The notes under the pieces: model-generated
What the model was told of the DNA's origin: nothing
The model's input: only the letters and a program-made list of their open reading frames with translations
Database searches by the model: none
In this document: in pieces, positions 17,967 through 26,183 of the stretch
How the letters are laid out: each line of letters opens with the position of its first letter
Position numbering within the stretch: the first letter of the stretch is position 1
Position numbers and translations under genes: made by a program
Origin: Clostridia bacterium
Lineage (GTDB): Bacteria > Bacillota > Clostridia > Saccharofermentanales > Saccharofermentanaceae
Direction: 5' to 3'
NCBI GenBank assembly: GCA_016287245.1
Contig: JAEEWG010000006.1
Span: forward strand, 1 to 64,000
DNA length: 64,000 bases

Positions 17967-18437
17967 ATGGCTAAAAAACAGAAAGAAATCAAAGTGTGTC
18001 TAGTGGGTTCTTCCGGCGGACATCTTACGCATTTATATATGTTAAAACCTTTCTGGCAGGACAAGGAAAGGTTCTGGGCGACATTTGATAAGGAAGACGC
18101 CAGAAGCATTCTTGCCGGGGAGAAAATGTATCCTGTCTACTATCCTTCCAATCGCAGCATCAAGGCATTGATCATCAACACCCACCGCGCGATCAAGATC
18201 TTAAGAAAAGAACGTCCGACACTGATCATCACATCCGGTGCTGCTCCGGCAATTCCGTTTTTCTGGATCGGGAAAATGATGGGAGCGAAGACGATCTACA
18301 TAGAAGTATTCGACCGTATCGATAAGCCGACGATCTCCGGAAGACTCTGCTATCCGGTCACGGATCTTTTTATCGTCGAGTGGGAAGAGATGAAGAAGGT
18401 CTATAAAAAGGCCGTCAATCTGGGAAGCATTTTCTAA
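17967..18437 (+). CDS. PssD/Alg14-like glycosyltransferase subunit
   Basis: A 156-residue membrane-associated half of a two-subunit GT28 glycosyltransferase. Seen: VCLVGSSGGHLTHLYML (the GGH motif of Alg14), TSGAAPAIPFFWIGKMMGA and the family end IYIEVFDRIDKPTISGRL. Alg14-type proteins anchor the catalytic Alg13-type subunit, which is the next gene, 28 bp downstream. In streptococcal capsule loci the pair is named cps14F/G or pssD/E and adds galactose to a lipid-linked glucose; the sugar here is unknown. The 121-bp gap upstream has no gene, only a small hairpin (TTCTTTTC/AGAAAGA, about 17857-17878). Confidence 0.88.
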   Translation: MAKKQKEIKVCLVGSSGGHLTHLYMLKPFWQDKERFWATFDKEDARSILAGEKMYPVYYPSNRSIKALIINTHRAIKILRKERPTLIITSGAAPAIPFFWIGKMMGAKTIYIEVFDRIDKPTISGRLCYPVTDLFIVEWEEMKKVYKKAVNLGSIF

Positions 18438-18465
18438 AAGAGCCGGGCAAGAAAAGAGAGAAGAA

Positions 18466-18963
18466 ATGATCTTTGTAACTGTAGGAACACATGAACAGCC
18501 ATTTAACAGGCTCGTGGAATATATGGACAAGTGGGCGGGAAATTGCGATGAAGAAGTCGTGATCCAGACCGGCTTTTCCACCTATGAACCGAAGAACTGC
18601 AAGTGGAGCAAGCTTTATCCGTATCCGCAGATGCTGGAATTTGTTAAGGAGGCCAGGATCGTTATTACTCATGGCGGCCCGAGTTCTTTTATCATGCCTC
18701 TTCAGGAAAAGAAGATCCCGATCGTAGTTCCGAGACAGAAGAAATACGACGAGCATGTCAATGATCATCAGGTCGAGTTCGCCAGAGCTGTGGCGGAGCG
18801 GCAGAAGAATATCCTTGTTATCGAGGACGTGGAGGAACTGGGAGATCTTCTAACAAATTACGACAGGAAGATCGCGGAAATGTCTTCCGAACTCAGTTCG
18901 AATAACGCAGCATTTAACGAAAAACTATCTGACCTCGTAGATAAGATGTTCGCCCGGAAATAG
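18466..18963 (+). CDS. PssE/Alg13-like glycosyltransferase catalytic subunit
   Basis: A 165-residue cytoplasmic subunit. Seen: start MIFVTVGTHEQPFNRLVEYMD, typical of Alg13/PssE, and the C-terminal donor-binding block ITHGGPSSFIMPLQEKKIP with PRQKKYDEHVNDHQ. It forms the active enzyme with the preceding Alg14-like protein. A site AGAGAGAAG lies before the ATG. Confidence 0.92.
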   Translation: MIFVTVGTHEQPFNRLVEYMDKWAGNCDEEVVIQTGFSTYEPKNCKWSKLYPYPQMLEFVKEARIVITHGGPSSFIMPLQEKKIPIVVPRQKKYDEHVNDHQVEFARAVAERQKNILVIEDVEELGDLLTNYDRKIAEMSSELSSNNAAFNEKLSDLVDKMFARK

Positions 18964-18980
18964 GAGTTGATGGAGAGAAG

Positions 18981-20069
18981 ATGAAGATACTGATCATCAG
19001 CACAGTTGGGCTTTCCTTCGATGGAATTACCAGTGTCGTCTGCGAGTATATCCGTGCTATGGACAGAGACGGGCTGAATTTCTATGTGGCAGATACGATT
19101 CATACGGAAGAAACGATTCGGAAGGATCTTCTATCATGGGGATGCAAACTGGTGCCGCTTCCTGACCGGCGGTCGTCTCTTTTCGCTTATTATCGCAAGT
19201 TAAGATCCTTCATCCGGAAAGAAAAGATCGACATTGTTCATGCGCATGGCAACAGTGCCACACTGGCTGTAGAGATGCTGGCGGCCAAGCTTGGCGGCTG
19301 TAAAAGAAGGATCGCTCATTCTCATAATACGCAGTGTGAACATGTCAAAGCTGACCGCATGCTGCGACCTCTGTTTAAGCATCTATATACGGATGCCGTC
19401 GCTTGCGGAAAAGAAGCCGGGAAGTGGCTTTTTGGAGACAAGCCGTTCCTGGTATTGAATAATGGGCGAGACCTCCAGAAGTTCCGTTTCCGGGATGAAG
19501 CTCGCAAACTGGTCCGTGAGGAGTTTTCGATAGGTGAGAGTCTGGCGGTGGGGAATGTGGCTGGATTTGTTCCTGCTAAGAATCACGAGTTCCTTTTGAA
19601 AATCTATGCGGCTCTTCTGGAAAAAGATCCGGATATCAGATTGTTCATGATCGGAGATGGTGATCTGCGTCCGCGGATCGAAGAGAAAGCAAAAGAACTG
19701 GGGATCTTCGATAGGATCCTCTTCACCGGCAAGACGACTCGTGTTCCCGAGATTCTGCAGGGGCTGGATGTGATGGTGCTCCCCTCTCTTTACGAAGGAC
19801 TCCCTCTGGTCGTTATGGAATGGCAGGCGGCTGGACTTCCCAGTGTTCTTTCAGATACTGTGACAAAAGAATGTAGGGTGACGGATCTTGTTACGTATGT
19901 ATCGCTTGATGAGAACCCAGAAAAATGGGCAGATATGATACTTTCGGAAGCTGCCCGGAATATGCGTATGGAGCAGTCTTCTGAAGCCCGCCAGAAACTG
20001 AAAGAAGCCGGTTACGATATTAAAGAGAATGCGGCGGTTCTAAAAGCGCTGTACCTGAAATCAAACTGA
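18981..20069 (+). CDS. Glycosyltransferase family 4 (EpsF-like)
   Basis: A 362-residue retaining glycosyltransferase with two Rossmann domains. Seen: N-terminal GLSFDGITSVVCEYIRAM, the DIVHAHGN acceptor-domain motif, and the C-terminal donor-domain signature PSLYEGLPLVVMEWQAAGLP, in which the two glutamates are spaced as in the EX7E motif. It adds one sugar to the growing lipid-linked unit. Best matches by memory are EpsF-type proteins of Firmicutes. It is the last plus-strand gene of the cluster and overlaps the convergent sugar transferase by 9 bp. Confidence 0.9.
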   Translation: MKILIISTVGLSFDGITSVVCEYIRAMDRDGLNFYVADTIHTEETIRKDLLSWGCKLVPLPDRRSSLFAYYRKLRSFIRKEKIDIVHAHGNSATLAVEMLAAKLGGCKRRIAHSHNTQCEHVKADRMLRPLFKHLYTDAVACGKEAGKWLFGDKPFLVLNNGRDLQKFRFRDEARKLVREEFSIGESLAVGNVAGFVPAKNHEFLLKIYAALLEKDPDIRLFMIGDGDLRPRIEEKAKELGIFDRILFTGKTTRVPEILQGLDVMVLPSLYEGLPLVVMEWQAAGLPSVLSDTVTKECRVTDLVTYVSLDENPEKWADMILSEAARNMRMEQSSEARQKLKEAGYDIKENAAVLKALYLKSN

Positions 20070-21428
20070 TCCTTTTCCTGTAAAGACCACAGCGATGGTC
20101 TTGAACATGATCCTAAGATCTTCAAATGTAGAGAAGTTGCGGATATATTCTCTGTCGAGTTTTACGACGTCTTCAAAGTTGGTGATGTCGGATCTTCCGG
20201 AGATCTGCCAGAGTCCTGTAATGCCCGGCTTTATGGACAGGCGGCTGGCGTGGTAGAGAGAATACTTCTCGTATTCATCCAGCGTCGGCGGTCGGGTACC
20301 GACCAGGCTCATATCTCCTTTAAGCACATTCCAGAACTGCGGGAATTCGTCGAGACTGGTCTTCCTGAGGAATCGCCCGAAAGGGAAGATGCGGGGGTCA
20401 TGGTCCATCTTGAACATGAGACCTTCCATCTTGTTCTGATCCATGAGAGCCTTCTTTCTCTCTTCAGCATCCGGATACATGGAGCGGAACTTATAAAAGT
20501 CGAAGATACGGCCGTTTTTGCCGACGCGTTTCTGCTTGAAGATGATGGGGCCCGGACTTTGAATGAGGATGATCGGGGCGAATATGAGGAACAGGACCGC
20601 AGTGACGATGAGTCCCAGAATGCTTCCGAGGATATCGATCAGGCGCTTGATGAACTTCTGACGGAAGGTCATCGGGTTGATCGCAGTGGTGATAACGGAG
20701 CGGTCGTTGATGTTATTCATCTGCGAATTCGGGGTATTCTCGAGATACTGGCCGATATCGATGTGGACCGTAAGTCCCATATCTACCAGCGTCTCAATGA
20801 TCTCGTTTCTTACCGATCCTTCTGGATAACTTACGAATACTTCGTCGATTACGTTCTCTTTGATGAAATCCTTATAGGAGTTCTTATCCGCACATCCGGC
20901 CAGCTCATAGCCACTGTAGGCTTTTGGGTCGAGAAGCGAAGTCAGTGCTTCTTCATACTCTTTTTCTGTGATCAGAAGCATACGACTCTGTCTCGCAGTC
21001 GTCTTCTTCGTCTTCAGAAGGCTCTTTTTTCGTATCATTCTGCATACGCACATGAGGAAAACATCAAGGCAGAAGAAGATTGCCAGGATCAGTCGGGAGT
21101 ATGTGGCGGATTCTTTCAGGAAGAAGAGCACGATCAGGATTGTGGCCAGAAGTTTGATGTTGTGCCAGACGATACCGCGGATCTCTTCTGCTGTGTTTCT
21201 GCGAAGGATGCCAGAGTAGATGCTTCCGGAGAAAGCATAGAAGAAGTGCGTCAGGAAGATGAGTACGACGATGACACGGTAAGCCCCGTTATACATATCG
21301 AAGTTTGCGATGTATCTTAATTTGGCATAGTGGTATCCGTAGAACGCGCCGAAAAAGGAGATCGTCACACAGAGCAGATCCAGGAGAATGAAATCCAGAT
21401 GTTTAAAGAGACTTCCTGATCTATTCAT
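20061..21428 (-). CDS. Undecaprenyl-phosphate sugar phosphotransferase (polyprenyl glycosylphosphotransferase)
   Basis: A 455-residue membrane enzyme that starts a repeat unit by moving sugar-1-phosphate onto undecaprenyl phosphate. It has four N-terminal membrane helices (residues about 10-120), a CoA-binding-like middle domain, a fifth helix (IDILGSILGLIVTAVLFL) and the catalytic tail with PGPIIFKQKRVGKNG, KFRSM, KTSLDEFPQFWNVLKGDMSLVG (here positions about 355-376) and GITGLWQISGRS. The ATG overlaps the end of the polymerase gene by 8 bp, so the two are co-translated on the minus strand, probably downstream of carboxynorspermidine synthase. Confidence 0.95.
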   Translation of the reverse strand: MNRSGSLFKHLDFILLDLLCVTISFFGAFYGYHYAKLRYIANFDMYNGAYRVIVVLIFLTHFFYAFSGSIYSGILRRNTAEEIRGIVWHNIKLLATILIVLFFLKESATYSRLILAIFFCLDVFLMCVCRMIRKKSLLKTKKTTARQSRMLLITEKEYEEALTSLLDPKAYSGYELAGCADKNSYKDFIKENVIDEVFVSYPEGSVRNEIIETLVDMGLTVHIDIGQYLENTPNSQMNNINDRSVITTAINPMTFRQKFIKRLIDILGSILGLIVTAVLFLIFAPIILIQSPGPIIFKQKRVGKNGRIFDFYKFRSMYPDAEERKKALMDQNKMEGLMFKMDHDPRIFPFGRFLRKTSLDEFPQFWNVLKGDMSLVGTRPPTLDEYEKYSLYHASRLSIKPGITGLWQISGRSDITNFEDVVKLDREYIRNFSTFEDLRIMFKTIAVVFTGKGSV

Positions 21429-22659
21429 CCGATCCTTCCTTTACGCCTGCTTTTTCATGTTTCGATTCCGCCGAAGCTTTTAAGCCGACGGACGGAACGG
21501 CAAGAAGTGCCACCCAGAACGGATTATAGGCGACTTCGATAAAGTGATGTGCCACAATACAGTTTAAAGATATCATGGCGATCACGATTACAAAGCGCAG
21601 ATCTTTTCGATGCGAATATGCCATATATGCATGAAGCGCGATCAAGGCGACAGCGATGAGTATTCCGAATGTAAAGAGGATGTTCAAATAAGAGCAGTCT
21701 ACGAAATTATATCCCTTGGGGGCTACGTCATTCGTGACACCACCCATACCGATCCACTCTACTTCCTGTCCGAGAATGGTTACACCGATCTCCGAGAAAG
21801 CCCGGTGGCCGAGAGAAAGACGGGATGACAACGCATTGTTGAGTTTGGAAAATATTGCGTTATCAGAGGAATAAAGAAGCGTCAGGACCGTCATGATCGC
21901 TGCCGCGACCGGCGTAAAGAACGGCGCCAGTTTTTCCAACATAGAATCCCAGAAGGACCGGCACTTGTTTTCCTTATCCTTCTTCTCAATCAGTTCGTGG
22001 AGGAAGAAGACCGCGATGGCGATGACCATGCAGGCAAAGTCCAGTTTTCCGAAAGTGAATATGAAGACAACACAGGCGACGGCGAAAACACCGATCCAGT
22101 GATAGATCTTCATTCTTGCACTATATAGATAGAGCACTACGAGGATCAGGAAGAAGATCCTTGCGGCATAGTCGGTGCACCAGATAGCTCCGAGAGAATA
22201 CCTTGTTATTCCGCGCTGATGGCTGATGATGTGAGGGATCAGGCCGGTGATCGCGGCGATAGTCGTGAAAGCGACAAGCAGCAGCGTCTCAAAAAGGTAG
22301 ACCTTCAGGATCTTCTTAAAGTCGATCCCGAAGGCACCTATTACAAAAATTACACAAAGGATTAGATCATCACAGTATGTCAGCGCGATGCACTGCGCAA
22401 ATGCCAGCGCCAGCGCTAAAAACAGCGCCAGTTTGCGAAGAAGGTCGAGCTTGTCGAGAAGCAGGAGCTTGACCGATACGATCAGCATCGGGAAGACGAT
22501 CTTCAGAAGCAGATAAAATGAGCCAAGATCTTCGAAATACTTGTAAGAGAATGTCGATTCACACAGGAAGCAGAATGCGATCCAGGGAATAAACAGTGCA
22601 AAGAACAAAAGCTCTCCGGGATTTCTCTTCTTTTCGTCAATGCTGTTCGATACGTTCAT
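21421..22659 (-). CDS. O-antigen-ligase/Wzy-like polysaccharide polymerase
   Basis: A 412-residue protein with about ten to twelve membrane helices and a large loop near residues 290-330 (ILGQEVEWIGMGGVTND, then CSYLNILFTFGILI), the arrangement of Wzy polymerases and O-antigen ligases. It has no sharp sequence motif, so the call rests on topology, the S.Y..LL..G block and context among flippase, initiating transferase and glycosyltransferases. It lies 31 bp downstream of carboxynorspermidine synthase on the same strand and may be read from the polyamine promoter. Confidence 0.82.
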   Translation of the reverse strand: MNVSNSIDEKKRNPGELLFFALFIPWIAFCFLCESTFSYKYFEDLGSFYLLLKIVFPMLIVSVKLLLLDKLDLLRKLALFLALALAFAQCIALTYCDDLILCVIFVIGAFGIDFKKILKVYLFETLLLVAFTTIAAITGLIPHIISHQRGITRYSLGAIWCTDYAARIFFLILVVLYLYSARMKIYHWIGVFAVACVVFIFTFGKLDFACMVIAIAVFFLHELIEKKDKENKCRSFWDSMLEKLAPFFTPVAAAIMTVLTLLYSSDNAIFSKLNNALSSRLSLGHRAFSEIGVTILGQEVEWIGMGGVTNDVAPKGYNFVDCSYLNILFTFGILIAVALIALHAYMAYSHRKDLRFVIVIAMISLNCIVAHHFIEVAYNPFWVALLAVPSVGLKASAESKHEKAGVKEGSDE

Positions 22660-22690
22660 ATGCCCCTCAAACTGTCTGTTCGTCCTGATG

Positions 22691-23893
22691 TCACTCTACT
22701 TCTACCGGATTGAAGTCCTCGATCCACGGAAGTCCCCACTTATTCAGTGCATCCATGAACGGATCCGGATCGAACTCTTCGATGTTATAAACACCCGGGC
22801 GCTTCCATGTGCCGTTCATGATGAGCATTGCGCCAATCATGGCCGGAACACCTGTGGTGTAGGAGATGGCCTGAGAGCCGACTTCCTTGTAGCACTCCTG
22901 ATGGTCACATACGTTGTAGAGATAGTACTTCTTTTCTTTGCCGTCCTTCTTACCCTTGAAGATACAGCCGATGTTGGTCTTGCCGACGGTTCTCGGACCG
23001 AGGGTCGCCGGATCCGGGAGCATGAACTTCAGGAACTGAAGCGGTACGATCTCGTGGCCTTCGTAGATGACCGGCTCGATGGATGTCATGCCGACATTCT
23101 CGAGGCACTTGAGGTGCGTAAGATAGCTCTGGCCGAAGGTCATGAAGAAGCGGATACGCTTGATGCCCGGGATGTTCTTGCCGAGGGACTCAAGCTCTTC
23201 GTGGTGGAGGAGATACATATCTTTCTCGCCGACCTGATCGAAGTTATAGACTCTCTTGATCTCCATCGGTTCGGTCTCGACCCACTTGCCGTCTTCCCAG
23301 TAACTGCCCTTGGCAGATACTTCACGGATGTTGATCTCCGGGTTGAAGTTCGTCGCGAACGGATAGCCGTGGTCGCCGCCATTGCAGTCGAGGATATCGA
23401 TGTAGTTGATCTCATCGAACTGGTGCTTCAGCGCATATGCGGAGAAGACGCCGGTTACGCCCGGATCAAAACCGGATCCGAGAAGGGCGGTGATACCGGC
23501 CTCCTTGAATCTGTCGTGGTAGGCCCACTGCCATTTGTATTCGAACTTCGCCGTATCGACCGGCTCGTAGTTTGCAGTATCGACGTAAGGAGTCTTCGTC
23601 GCAAGGCAGGCGTCCATGATCGTCAGATCCTGATAAGGAAGTGCGAGATTGAGACATACGTCCGGCTTGAACTCTTCCATAATGGCCACGAGCTCCGGCA
23701 CCTTATCCGCGTCTACCTGTCTTGTATGAATAATGGTCTTTGTCGTCGGCTGAAGCTTCTCCTTAAGAGCGTCACACTTGCTGAGCGTTCGGCTCGCGAT
23801 CATGATCTCCGTGAAGACCTCGCTGTTCTGACAGCACTTCGCGATGGCAACCGATGCGACACCGCCACAACCAATGATCAATGCTTTTCCCAT
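22691..23893 (-). CDS. Carboxynorspermidine synthase (saccharopine dehydrogenase family)
   Basis: A 400-residue NAD(P)H enzyme that joins aspartate semialdehyde to a diamine (putrescine or 1,3-diaminopropane) to give carboxyspermidine or carboxynorspermidine. The N terminus MGKALIIGCGGVASVAI is the nucleotide fold; then MIASRTLSKCD, DTANYEP, GFDPGVTGVFSAYA and GSYWEDGKWVE, which are all typical of this branch rather than of lysine-pathway saccharopine dehydrogenases. The ATG follows AAAGGAG by nine bases; a GTG three codons earlier overlaps the site. It lies 43 bp after agmatinase. Its product is the substrate of NspC at 14024. Confidence 0.93.
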   Translation of the reverse strand: MGKALIIGCGGVASVAIAKCCQNSEVFTEIMIASRTLSKCDALKEKLQPTTKTIIHTRQVDADKVPELVAIMEEFKPDVCLNLALPYQDLTIMDACLATKTPYVDTANYEPVDTAKFEYKWQWAYHDRFKEAGITALLGSGFDPGVTGVFSAYALKHQFDEINYIDILDCNGGDHGYPFATNFNPEINIREVSAKGSYWEDGKWVETEPMEIKRVYNFDQVGEKDMYLLHHEELESLGKNIPGIKRIRFFMTFGQSYLTHLKCLENVGMTSIEPVIYEGHEIVPLQFLKFMLPDPATLGPRTVGKTNIGCIFKGKKDGKEKKYYLYNVCDHQECYKEVGSQAISYTTGVPAMIGAMLIMNGTWKRPGVYNIEEFDPDPFMDALNKWGLPWIEDFNPVEVE

Positions 23894-23936
23894 AATAATC
23901 ACTCCTTTGCTATTTGTAATTCGGCCCGAGGCCGTC

Positions 23937-24803
23937 TCATTTTCCGTATTTCATAATCAGTGTTTCCCGCAGGATCTTGAGCGCCAGCGCTGTGCTGCAT
24001 CCGCTCTGATCGTAAGGCGGGGAGAGTTCCACAAAATCCATGCCCACGAGGTGGATGTCCTGAAGCTGCATCAGACAGACCCGGAGTTCCTCGAAGGACA
24101 GTCCGCCCGCTTCCGGGGTCCCCGTTCCCGGGAATTCCCGGGGATCCAGTACGTCGAGGTCCACCGTCAGATAGACCGGAACAGGCTTTTTGGAGAGCTT
24201 TAAGAGCGCGAGGACCTCATCGAAATTATCGGCTCTGAAGCGCTCCATCTTCGTATGAGTTTTGGCAAACTCGAATTCTTCTTTCGTGCCCGAGCGGATA
24301 CCGAACTGGTAGATCCTGCCGTCACCGACGATGTCGTGGATCCGGCGCAGCACGCAGGCGTGCGAGAGTTTAGATCCGATATAGTCTTCCCGAAGGTCGC
24401 AGTGTGCATCGAAATGCAGGACCACTACGTCCGGATATTTCTTCTGTACTGCCCGAAACGATCCCAGGCTCACCAGATGTTCGCCGCCGAGCATGATCGG
24501 GAGTTTCCCGTCGCTTAAGATCCGCGCAGTCTCTTCTTCGATGAGAGAAAGGGCTTTTTCCGCATCTCCAAAAGGAAGATCCAAGTCGCCGGAATCACAG
24601 ATCGGTGCGTCTTCGAGATCCTTATCCTGATAGGGGCTGAAGGACTCCAGGCCGATGCTCTCGTTCCTCATGGCGGAAGGCCCGAATCTCGTTCCCGGAC
24701 GGAAAGAGGTGGTGCCGTCAAACGGGGCGCCGAAGATGACCGCCTCGGCATCTTCGTAAGAGCTGTTCAATGCGAAGAAGTTCTTCTCGATCCGGTCGAT
24801 CAT
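23937..24803 (-). CDS. speB: Agmatinase (ureohydrolase)
   Basis: A 288-residue binuclear manganese enzyme that splits agmatine to putrescine and urea. Metal ligands are all visible: GGEHLVSLG, VLHFDAHCDLRED (the DxHxD block) and YLTVDLDVLDP. The length is that of bacterial agmatinases and it lacks the extra arginase segments. The ATG overlaps the stop of spermidine synthase by 4 bp. With the arginine decarboxylase (27077) it completes the arginine-agmatine-putrescine route. Confidence 0.95.
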   Translation of the reverse strand: MIDRIEKNFFALNSSYEDAEAVIFGAPFDGTTSFRPGTRFGPSAMRNESIGLESFSPYQDKDLEDAPICDSGDLDLPFGDAEKALSLIEEETARILSDGKLPIMLGGEHLVSLGSFRAVQKKYPDVVVLHFDAHCDLREDYIGSKLSHACVLRRIHDIVGDGRIYQFGIRSGTKEEFEFAKTHTKMERFRADNFDEVLALLKLSKKPVPVYLTVDLDVLDPREFPGTGTPEAGGLSFEELRVCLMQLQDIHLVGMDFVELSPPYDQSGCSTALALKILRETLIMKYGK

Positions 24804-25699
24804 GCTTTCTCACCTCCCAGGGTATTCGTAGTATCGTTGTTCGGAAGCTCTTCCATAGCCTCCAGAAGCTTCTGCACGTAGTTCGGAAGCGCGAAGGCGC
24901 CTCTGTGCAGATTCGTGTTATAGTACTTGGTCTCGATGCCGAGCGCTTTCCAGTCAGCGGCGCGCATATCTCTTACCGGGTGGTACTTCTTCGAGGCAAA
25001 GCCGAAGAGCCAGTGGCCCGAAGGATATGTCGGGATATGTGCCTGATAGACACGGCAGATCGGGAAGTTCGCGTGAATGCGCTTATGGGCGCGCTGCATG
25101 GCGCGAGCGTCGTTGGCATAGAAGGGGCTTTCATTCTGGTTGACCATGATGCCGTCTTCCTTCAGCGCGGTATAGCAGTTTCCGTAAAACTCCTTCGTGA
25201 AGAGACCTTCCCCCGGTCCGAAGGGATCGGTGGAATCCACGAGGATCAGATCGTATTCATTATTGTGGTGACGGACGTATTTGAGCCCGTCTTCGAAGTG
25301 GCAGGTGACTCTCGGATCGTCAAAACCGCAGGCGGTGAAGGGGAGATATTCTTTTGCGACCTTCACGACGTCCTCATCGATCTCGACGACATCGATATGC
25401 TCGATGCAGTCGTACTGTACGAGTTCACGGACGACACCACCGTCGCCGGCCCCGATGATCAGGACCTTCTTGACGTTTGGATGTACACACATTGGAACAT
25501 GCGCCATCATCTCGTGATAGATGAACTCATCTTTCTGGGTGAGCATCATGTAGCCGTCGAGTGTCAGAAAACGGCCGAACTCCGGCGATTCAAAGACATC
25601 GATCTGCTGGAAGTCACTTTTTCCGCTGTAGAGCTGCTTATCGACCGAGATCGCAAGCTTGACATGCGGGGTATGAAATTCAGAAAACCAAAGATCCAT
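24800..25699 (-). CDS. speE: Spermidine synthase
   Basis: A 299-residue aminopropyltransferase that transfers the propylamine of decarboxylated AdoMet to putrescine. Seen: N-terminal LWFSEFHTPHVKLAI, QQIDVFESPEFGR, YHEMMAHVPM, the cofactor loop LIIGAGDGGVVRELVQ, DSTDPFGPGEGLF and ALPNYV near the end. The ATG of MDLWFSEF follows AAGGAGG by five bases. The ribosome site overlaps a 15-base match (25707-25721) to one of the boxes of the neighbouring repeat array. The stop overlaps speB, so both are translated together. Confidence 0.95.
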   Translation of the reverse strand: MDLWFSEFHTPHVKLAISVDKQLYSGKSDFQQIDVFESPEFGRFLTLDGYMMLTQKDEFIYHEMMAHVPMCVHPNVKKVLIIGAGDGGVVRELVQYDCIEHIDVVEIDEDVVKVAKEYLPFTACGFDDPRVTCHFEDGLKYVRHHNNEYDLILVDSTDPFGPGEGLFTKEFYGNCYTALKEDGIMVNQNESPFYANDARAMQRAHKRIHANFPICRVYQAHIPTYPSGHWLFGFASKKYHPVRDMRAADWKALGIETKYYNTNLHRGAFALPNYVQKLLEAMEELPNNDTTNTLGGEKA

Positions 25700-25721
25700 C
25701 GTGTCCTCCTTGTATAAAACC

Positions 25722-26183
25722 AACATCTATATAATACCACCATATAGACGGTTGGCATAATATAACCAAAGAAGAGATAAGAACTCCCATTTCCGTGAGG
25801 TGGTTCCATTAGAAGTCAAGATAGAATCAAAACAGGAACGCTTTATTTGCCGATTATCCAAGCAAGGTGTTATAAGAACAGCGGATCGTGGAGCCTTATA
25901 ACAAATAGGAGAGGTGTGTTTGCACAAGGATGTTGGAAGAGTCATTCTTATACAAAAACAAGTTAGAAGTGTTTGTATAAGGTTCTTTTTTCAAGCCTTG
26001 TTATAACAAACAAAATCTGAAAAGTGTTATAAGGATGGCAATTTGAAAGGTTTTATACAAGGAATAAACAAAAAGAGGGTTATAAGAAATTCGATTTGAG
26101 GATCCTTATACAAAACGAGATATAAGGCGACTTTAAGATATAAAATCTTGAATACTTGGGAAGGGGCATTACAACAATCGAAT
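25722..26183. other. AT-rich intergenic stretch between speE and the nuclease gene
   Basis: About 460 bases with no gene. It holds the regular box array (25868-26117) and less regular TATA-like strings on either side (25757-25770, 26120-26145). It is clearly richer in A and T than the genes around it. Confidence 0.7.
25868..26117. repeat. 26-bp-phased array of ten TTATA boxes with unique spacers
   Basis: Ten boxes of about 10 bp share a TATA core within TTATAAG, TTATAAC or TTATACAA: cores start at 25871, 25897, 25921 (decayed, TGCAC), 25949, 25976, 26002, 26028, 26054, 26081 and 26107. Steps are 26, 24, 28, 27, 26, 26, 26, 27 and 26 bp. Several neighbours are inverted: TGTTATAAG with CTTATAACA (boxes 1 and 2), CTTATACAAA with TTTGTATAAG (boxes 4 and 5), TTATAACA with TGTTATAA (boxes 6 and 7). 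The 15-18 bp between boxes do not resemble one another. Two looser boxes follow (cores at 26121 and 26139). The pattern is seen directly; its role is unknown. Confidence 0.85.

Noticed and set aside
22640..23956. Open frame of about 438 codons antisense to carboxynorspermidine synthase
   Set aside because: Shadow frame; the minus-strand gene has the full enzyme sequence.
25868..26117. Reading the box array as a classical CRISPR
   Set aside because: Boxes are only about 10 bp, vary in sequence and orientation, spacers are 15-18 bp, and no cas gene is in the window.
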